Positions 60,808 through 64,000 of a stretch of 64,000 nucleotides of DNA are shown in pieces. The notes under the pieces were generated by a model. The model searched no databases. It saw nothing but the letters and a program-made list of their open reading frames with translations, and was not told where the DNA came from. A program made the translations under genes and the position numbers. Each line of letters opens with the position of its first letter. Within the stretch, counting starts at the first letter, position 1. Source of the DNA: Verrucomicrobiia bacterium (GTDB taxonomy: Bacteria > Verrucomicrobiota > Verrucomicrobiia > JADLBR01 > JAIBCM01); contig JAIBCM010000004.1 in assembly GCA_019694135.1 (NCBI GenBank), positions 129,364-193,363 on the forward strand, written 5' to 3'.

Positions 60808-61575
60808 ATGAATGGTAAGCATCTCATCGTCAGTTTGCACGATGTGCATCCCGGATCTTTGGAGCGTATTCGGGAGCAAACCCAATTTTGCGAAAATTTG
60901 GGTGTGTTTCCGTTGAGTTTGCTGGTAGTGCCTCATTATCATCAACAGAAAAAAATAATTGATTGTCCAGTAACTGTGGCATGGTTGCAAGAAAGGCAGG
61001 CGCAAGGGGATGAAATGGTGTTGCACGGTTACTATCACCAACGTGTGGCACAAAAAAATGCTCTAAATAATTGGTTCTGGACACGTTTTTATACCCAAAA
61101 TGAGGCGGAGTTTTATGATTTGAATCAACACGAAGCTAATCATCGTATTGAGCAGGGGAGACAACTTCTAGAGGAAATAGGTTTGATTACAAAAGGTTTT
61201 ATTGCGCCAGCTTGGTTAATGAGCCAAGATGTTTTCCGCGTGATTTTTGAAAAAAAATTTCATTATACGAATACAATTTCAAAAATTTTTTTTACTTCTT
61301 CAAATTCCAAGACGATAAGAAATGTTTCAAGTCGCTCTTTGTGTTATTCAACTCGGGCGAAATGGCGAAGCGAAACTTCATTAATTTGGAATCGAGCGTT
61401 GGGAAGGCGCTTGCGATCAAAAAATTTGATTCGTTTGAGTTTACATCCAAATGACCTTACTTTTCCCGCTATTCGTCGTCAGGTGGAATTTTTTTTGAAA
61501 GATGTGATGGAACAAGGCTTCCAGCCAATCACTTATGCCGGGTGGGTAGAAGAAAGGATTAAAACTCATGGCTAA
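60808..61575 (+). CDS. DUF2334-type polysaccharide deacetylase-like protein
   Basis: 255 residues. The deacetylase (NodB-like) barrel is marked by SLHDVHPGSLERI (9-21) with the first Asp and His, LHGYYHQR (about 72-79) with the metal-type His pair, GFIAPAWLMSQ near 131-141, and RLSLHPNDL near 210-218. The group acts on or resembles enzymes that act on N-acetylated sugars. It is 3 bp after the GNAT gene and overlaps the PHP-glycosyltransferase by 8 bp, so a shared pathway is likely. An acetyltransferase next to a deacetylase is a notable pair. Confidence 0.82.
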   Translation: MNGKHLIVSLHDVHPGSLERIREQTQFCENLGVFPLSLLVVPHYHQQKKIIDCPVTVAWLQERQAQGDEMVLHGYYHQRVAQKNALNNWFWTRFYTQNEAEFYDLNQHEANHRIEQGRQLLEEIGLITKGFIAPAWLMSQDVFRVIFEKKFHYTNTISKIFFTSSNSKTIRNVSSRSLCYSTRAKWRSETSLIWNRALGRRLRSKNLIRLSLHPNDLTFPAIRRQVEFFLKDVMEQGFQPITYAGWVEERIKTHG

Positions 61576-63943
61576 GTGTGATTTGCAAGTGCATTCCCGT
61601 TTTTCAGATCGGCCTCCCGAATGGATTTTGAGGCGTCTCGGAATGCCGGAAAGTTATACTTTGCCAGAGACAATTTATCAAAAAGCTAAAGCGGCTGGCA
61701 TGGATTTTGTGACTATTACCGATCACGACACATTGCAAGGAGGTCTTGAAATTGCGGATCGCAAGGACGTGTTTTTAAGTGAGGAAGTCACAACCCATTT
61801 TCCAGATGGAGTCAAAGTTCATATTTTAGTTTGGGGTTTGAACGAAGAGCAGCATCGTGAAATTTCAACCGTTAAAAATAACATTTTTGATTTAATCGAT
61901 TATTTGAATCAGAAAAAATTGGCGCATGGTGTGGCGCATCCTTTGGTGAGTGTAGATGGTAAGTTGACAGTGGATCATTTTGAAAGGTTGCTTTTATTAT
62001 TTCAAAATTTTGAAGGAATTAATGGATTAAGGAATCCTTTTGCTAATGAAGTGTTACAAGCCTGTTTGGTAGCTTTAACTTCTGAAAAAATTCAAAAACT
62101 AGCTGATAAACATAATATTTCTCCTCGAATTCAGGAACCGTGGCGTAAGTCTCTTTTTGGAGGGAGCGATGATCATGGCGGGCTTTTTATTGCGCGCGCT
62201 TACACGGAAACTTCTTCTTCCGCTAAAACAGTTGATGATTTTTTAGCTGCGCTGCAAAACGGCCAATTTTCGGCTTGTGGTGAGGGAGGGAGTATTCAAG
62301 TTTTTGCTTCGGGTATTTATCATACCGCGCATCGTTTTGTGAATGATTATTTGCAAAAACGCGCTCCGCTTTATGCCAGCTTGCTAGGCAAAATGGTGGA
62401 GCGTTTTTTAGAAGGGAAAAATCCTACCATCTTTTCTTTTAAGGAAAAAGTGGGCTTGGTGGCTGATACGATTCGTCATGGTCAGGTTTTTTCTTTGTTA
62501 AAATTGGGCAATTCCATTCCTAAAGATTTCTCGGATTTTTTTAAGCGACCGGATCTGAAACAACGTTTGGATGAGGTGATGCGATCGGAGTCTTTGCCTG
62601 AGCGGCGCGCTTTTTTTGTGGCGTCTGAAGTTTCCAATTATTTGGGTTATCGACTTTTTAAGCAAACGATTGATCGCATGAATTCGGGCGATTTTTTAGG
62701 AGCGTTACAATCGGCGAGCACTCTGTTACCCGTGGCGACCACGGTTTTGCCCTATTTTGTGGCGTTTCAATCATTGTTTTCTAATCGTCGATTTCTGGAG
62801 CAGGTGAGCCGTGAATTTTGTCATGAGAATTCCGGGGTTTTACAAAATAATAAGCGAGCTTGGTTTACGGACACCTTGGATGATGTGAATGGTGTGGCGC
62901 GTACGATTCGAACCATGACACGTCATGTGCGTGAGTTGGGTCACGATTTAACTGTTGTGACTTCTCGTACGGAAACGGGAGAATCAGAATTTTTTATTCA
63001 TAATTTTCGACCTATTGGCGAATTTGAAATTCCCGAATATCGGATTCAGCGACTGAGTTTTCCACCTATTTTAGAAATGTTAGATTATGTTCAAAAAGAA
63101 AAATTTTCGGAAATTATTATTAGCACTCCAGGGCCTGTGGGAGTAGTGGGATTGATGGCAGCAAAAATGTTTGGACTGCCTGTGAGCGGTATTTATCACA
63201 CGGATTTTCCGCAATATGTCAAAATTTTAAGTGAAGATGATGCGATGGAGACGTTGACGTGGAATTATATGCAATGGTTTTACGGGCAGTTGGATATTAT
63301 TTATTCCAATTCACGTTATTATCGTGATTTGTGGGAGGCGCGTGGCATTGCTTCTAATAAATTAAAAATTTTTCCGCGAGGGTTAGACACCGATTTATTT
63401 CATGAGAAGCATCGCAATGCGACTTATTGGAAGAGTAAGGGGTTGCAAAATAAAGTTGTGTTGTATGTGGGAAGAATTTCGAAAGAAAAAGATTTGGATT
63501 TGATTCCTGACATCGCATCGGAATTAAGAGAAAGAAAATGTTCCGTGAGCTGGGCTTTTGTGGGAGATGGACCGTTTCGAGAGGAGTTGCAACAACGCAT
63601 GCCACAAGCGGTTTTTACCGGCGTGGTAACAGGGGAAGAGTTGGGGATAGCTTATGCGTCGGCTGATTTATTTTTATTTCCCAGCACGACCGATACTTAT
63701 GGCAATGTGATTGTGGAAGCGTGTGCGGCGGGTTTACCCGTGATAGTGTCTGATGTGGGTGGTCCTAAGGAATTGGTGAAGAGCGGTATTCCAGGAGTGA
63801 TTTGTGCGAAGCGAAATGTGAAACAGTTTGCTGATGCGATTGAAAACTGGAGCAAAAATCCGCCAAAATTTGAGCGTCCGAACCTCGCCATTTTAAACGG
63901 TTGGCAGGAAGCAGCTAAGAAATTTTGGACTAAAGAAGATTAA
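61568..63943 (+). CDS. Fusion of a PHP metal-dependent hydrolase domain and a GT4 glycosyltransferase
   Basis: 791 residues, two domains. Residues 1 to about 260 form a PHP domain with metal ligands in DLQVHSRFSD (5-14), TDHDTLQGG (about 53-61), HGVAHPL and GGSDDHGG (about 201-208). A helical middle (about 260-410) is unassigned. From about 425, WFTDTLDDVNGVARTIRTM opens a GT4 domain with GIYHTDFPQY, VGRISKEKDLD and TDTYGNVIVEACAAGLPVIV (about 716-735). The C-terminal half resembles alpha-mannosyl-type lipid glycosyltransferases. The PHP part could hydrolyse a phosphate ester or a phosphorylated sugar; the real reaction is unknown. Confidence 0.85.
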   Translation: MAKCDLQVHSRFSDRPPEWILRRLGMPESYTLPETIYQKAKAAGMDFVTITDHDTLQGGLEIADRKDVFLSEEVTTHFPDGVKVHILVWGLNEEQHREISTVKNNIFDLIDYLNQKKLAHGVAHPLVSVDGKLTVDHFERLLLLFQNFEGINGLRNPFANEVLQACLVALTSEKIQKLADKHNISPRIQEPWRKSLFGGSDDHGGLFIARAYTETSSSAKTVDDFLAALQNGQFSACGEGGSIQVFASGIYHTAHRFVNDYLQKRAPLYASLLGKMVERFLEGKNPTIFSFKEKVGLVADTIRHGQVFSLLKLGNSIPKDFSDFFKRPDLKQRLDEVMRSESLPERRAFFVASEVSNYLGYRLFKQTIDRMNSGDFLGALQSASTLLPVATTVLPYFVAFQSLFSNRRFLEQVSREFCHENSGVLQNNKRAWFTDTLDDVNGVARTIRTMTRHVRELGHDLTVVTSRTETGESEFFIHNFRPIGEFEIPEYRIQRLSFPPILEMLDYVQKEKFSEIIISTPGPVGVVGLMAAKMFGLPVSGIYHTDFPQYVKILSEDDAMETLTWNYMQWFYGQLDIIYSNSRYYRDLWEARGIASNKLKIFPRGLDTDLFHEKHRNATYWKSKGLQNKVVLYVGRISKEKDLDLIPDIASELRERKCSVSWAFVGDGPFREELQQRMPQAVFTGVVTGEELGIAYASADLFLFPSTTDTYGNVIVEACAAGLPVIVSDVGGPKELVKSGIPGVICAKRNVKQFADAIENWSKNPPKFERPNLAILNGWQEAAKKFWTKED

Positions 63944-64000
63944 AGCTCTGGGCTGAGGGCTTTGATATTTAATTGAAAAGAATCTTCCGTGCCACCGAGC
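63940..64000 (-). CDS. C-terminal end of an unidentified protein (partial, runs off the right edge)
   Basis: On the minus strand one frame stays open from the window edge and ends in TAA at 63942-63940, giving LGGTEDSFQLNIKALSPEL. Only 19 residues are visible, too few to name. Its stop overlaps the PHP-GT stop, in keeping with the tightly packed convergent pairs elsewhere in the window. Confidence 0.35.
   Translation of the reverse strand, partial: LGGTEDSFQLNIKALSPEL

Noticed and set aside
1-64000. CRISPR array, rRNA genes, transposase or integrase genes
   Set aside because: Looked for and not seen: no regularly spaced repeats, no rRNA-like stretches and no recognisable recombinase. The two tRNAs show no attached integrase or duplicated 3' end.

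Overview
The window looks like a compact, moderately AT-rich chromosome segment of a Gram-negative bacterium, most likely of the Verrucomicrobiota/PVC lineage. The reasons are the cell-wall/division (dcw) cluster with a MurC-MurB fusion and a very divergent FtsZ, LpxA (an LPS producer), and several secreted or lineage-specific proteins. The phylum is an inference from gene content. Genes are packed tightly, with many 1-20 bp overlaps and convergent pairs separated by 0-15 bp. No stretch above about 300 bp lacks a gene.

Layout. 1-12036 (+): dcw operon: end of mraY, murD, a LysM membrane protein, ftsW, murG, murC-murB fusion, ddl, ftsQ, ftsA, divergent ftsZ, then fmt. 12017-18542 (mostly -): rhomboid-like protein, MoeB/MoeZ-type adenylyltransferase-rhodanese, an orphan alanine-rich protein (+), lpxA, radC, phosphohexomutase. 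18740-26470: an amine-utilisation-like set: APC permease (+), then a minus-strand run of NCS2 permease, class-I amidotransferase, iron alcohol dehydrogenase, aldehyde dehydrogenase and a glutamine-synthetase-like ligase. 26510-31156: two unplaced proteins, mog, and a second orphan alanine-rich protein. 29348-34352 also holds molybdenum-cofactor genes (mog, moaC, moeA) and a lone modA-like gene, plus a phosphoribosyltransferase.

34401-37979: tRNA-Ala(GGC), a LysM/TPR lipoprotein, two coiled-coil tail-anchored proteins, an FmdB-type zinc ribbon, a secreted unknown, and tRNA-His(GTG). 38104-42240 (-): three tandem paralogous secreted proteins with a P-domain-like sandwich and FG-GAP-like repeats. 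Copies 2 and 3 share a 120 bp perfectly identical block. 42318-45851 (+): fumC, pyrG, and a KH/R3H (Jag-like) gene with a promoter so close that its mRNA may be leaderless. 45858-50716 (-): a Type III-like restriction-modification operon with an ORF6N gene between mod and res. 50763-57707 (+): NtrB/NtrC-like two-component pair, prs, and an AsmA-like giant. 57715-58908 (-): cysteine desulfurase. 58953-63943 (+): a four-gene glycoconjugate operon (GT4, GNAT-like, DUF2334-type deacetylase, PHP-GT4 fusion). The window ends inside a minus-strand gene.

The strongest candidates for something new are: (i) the FtsZ whose nucleotide-binding and T7-loop motifs are all altered while its C-terminal partner-binding peptide is intact; (ii) the glycoconjugate operon with the PHP-glycosyltransferase fusion; (iii) the gamma-glutamyl amine/amino-alcohol catabolic cluster; and (iv) the tandem secreted paralogues. 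All functional statements come from reading motifs by eye; no database search was run.
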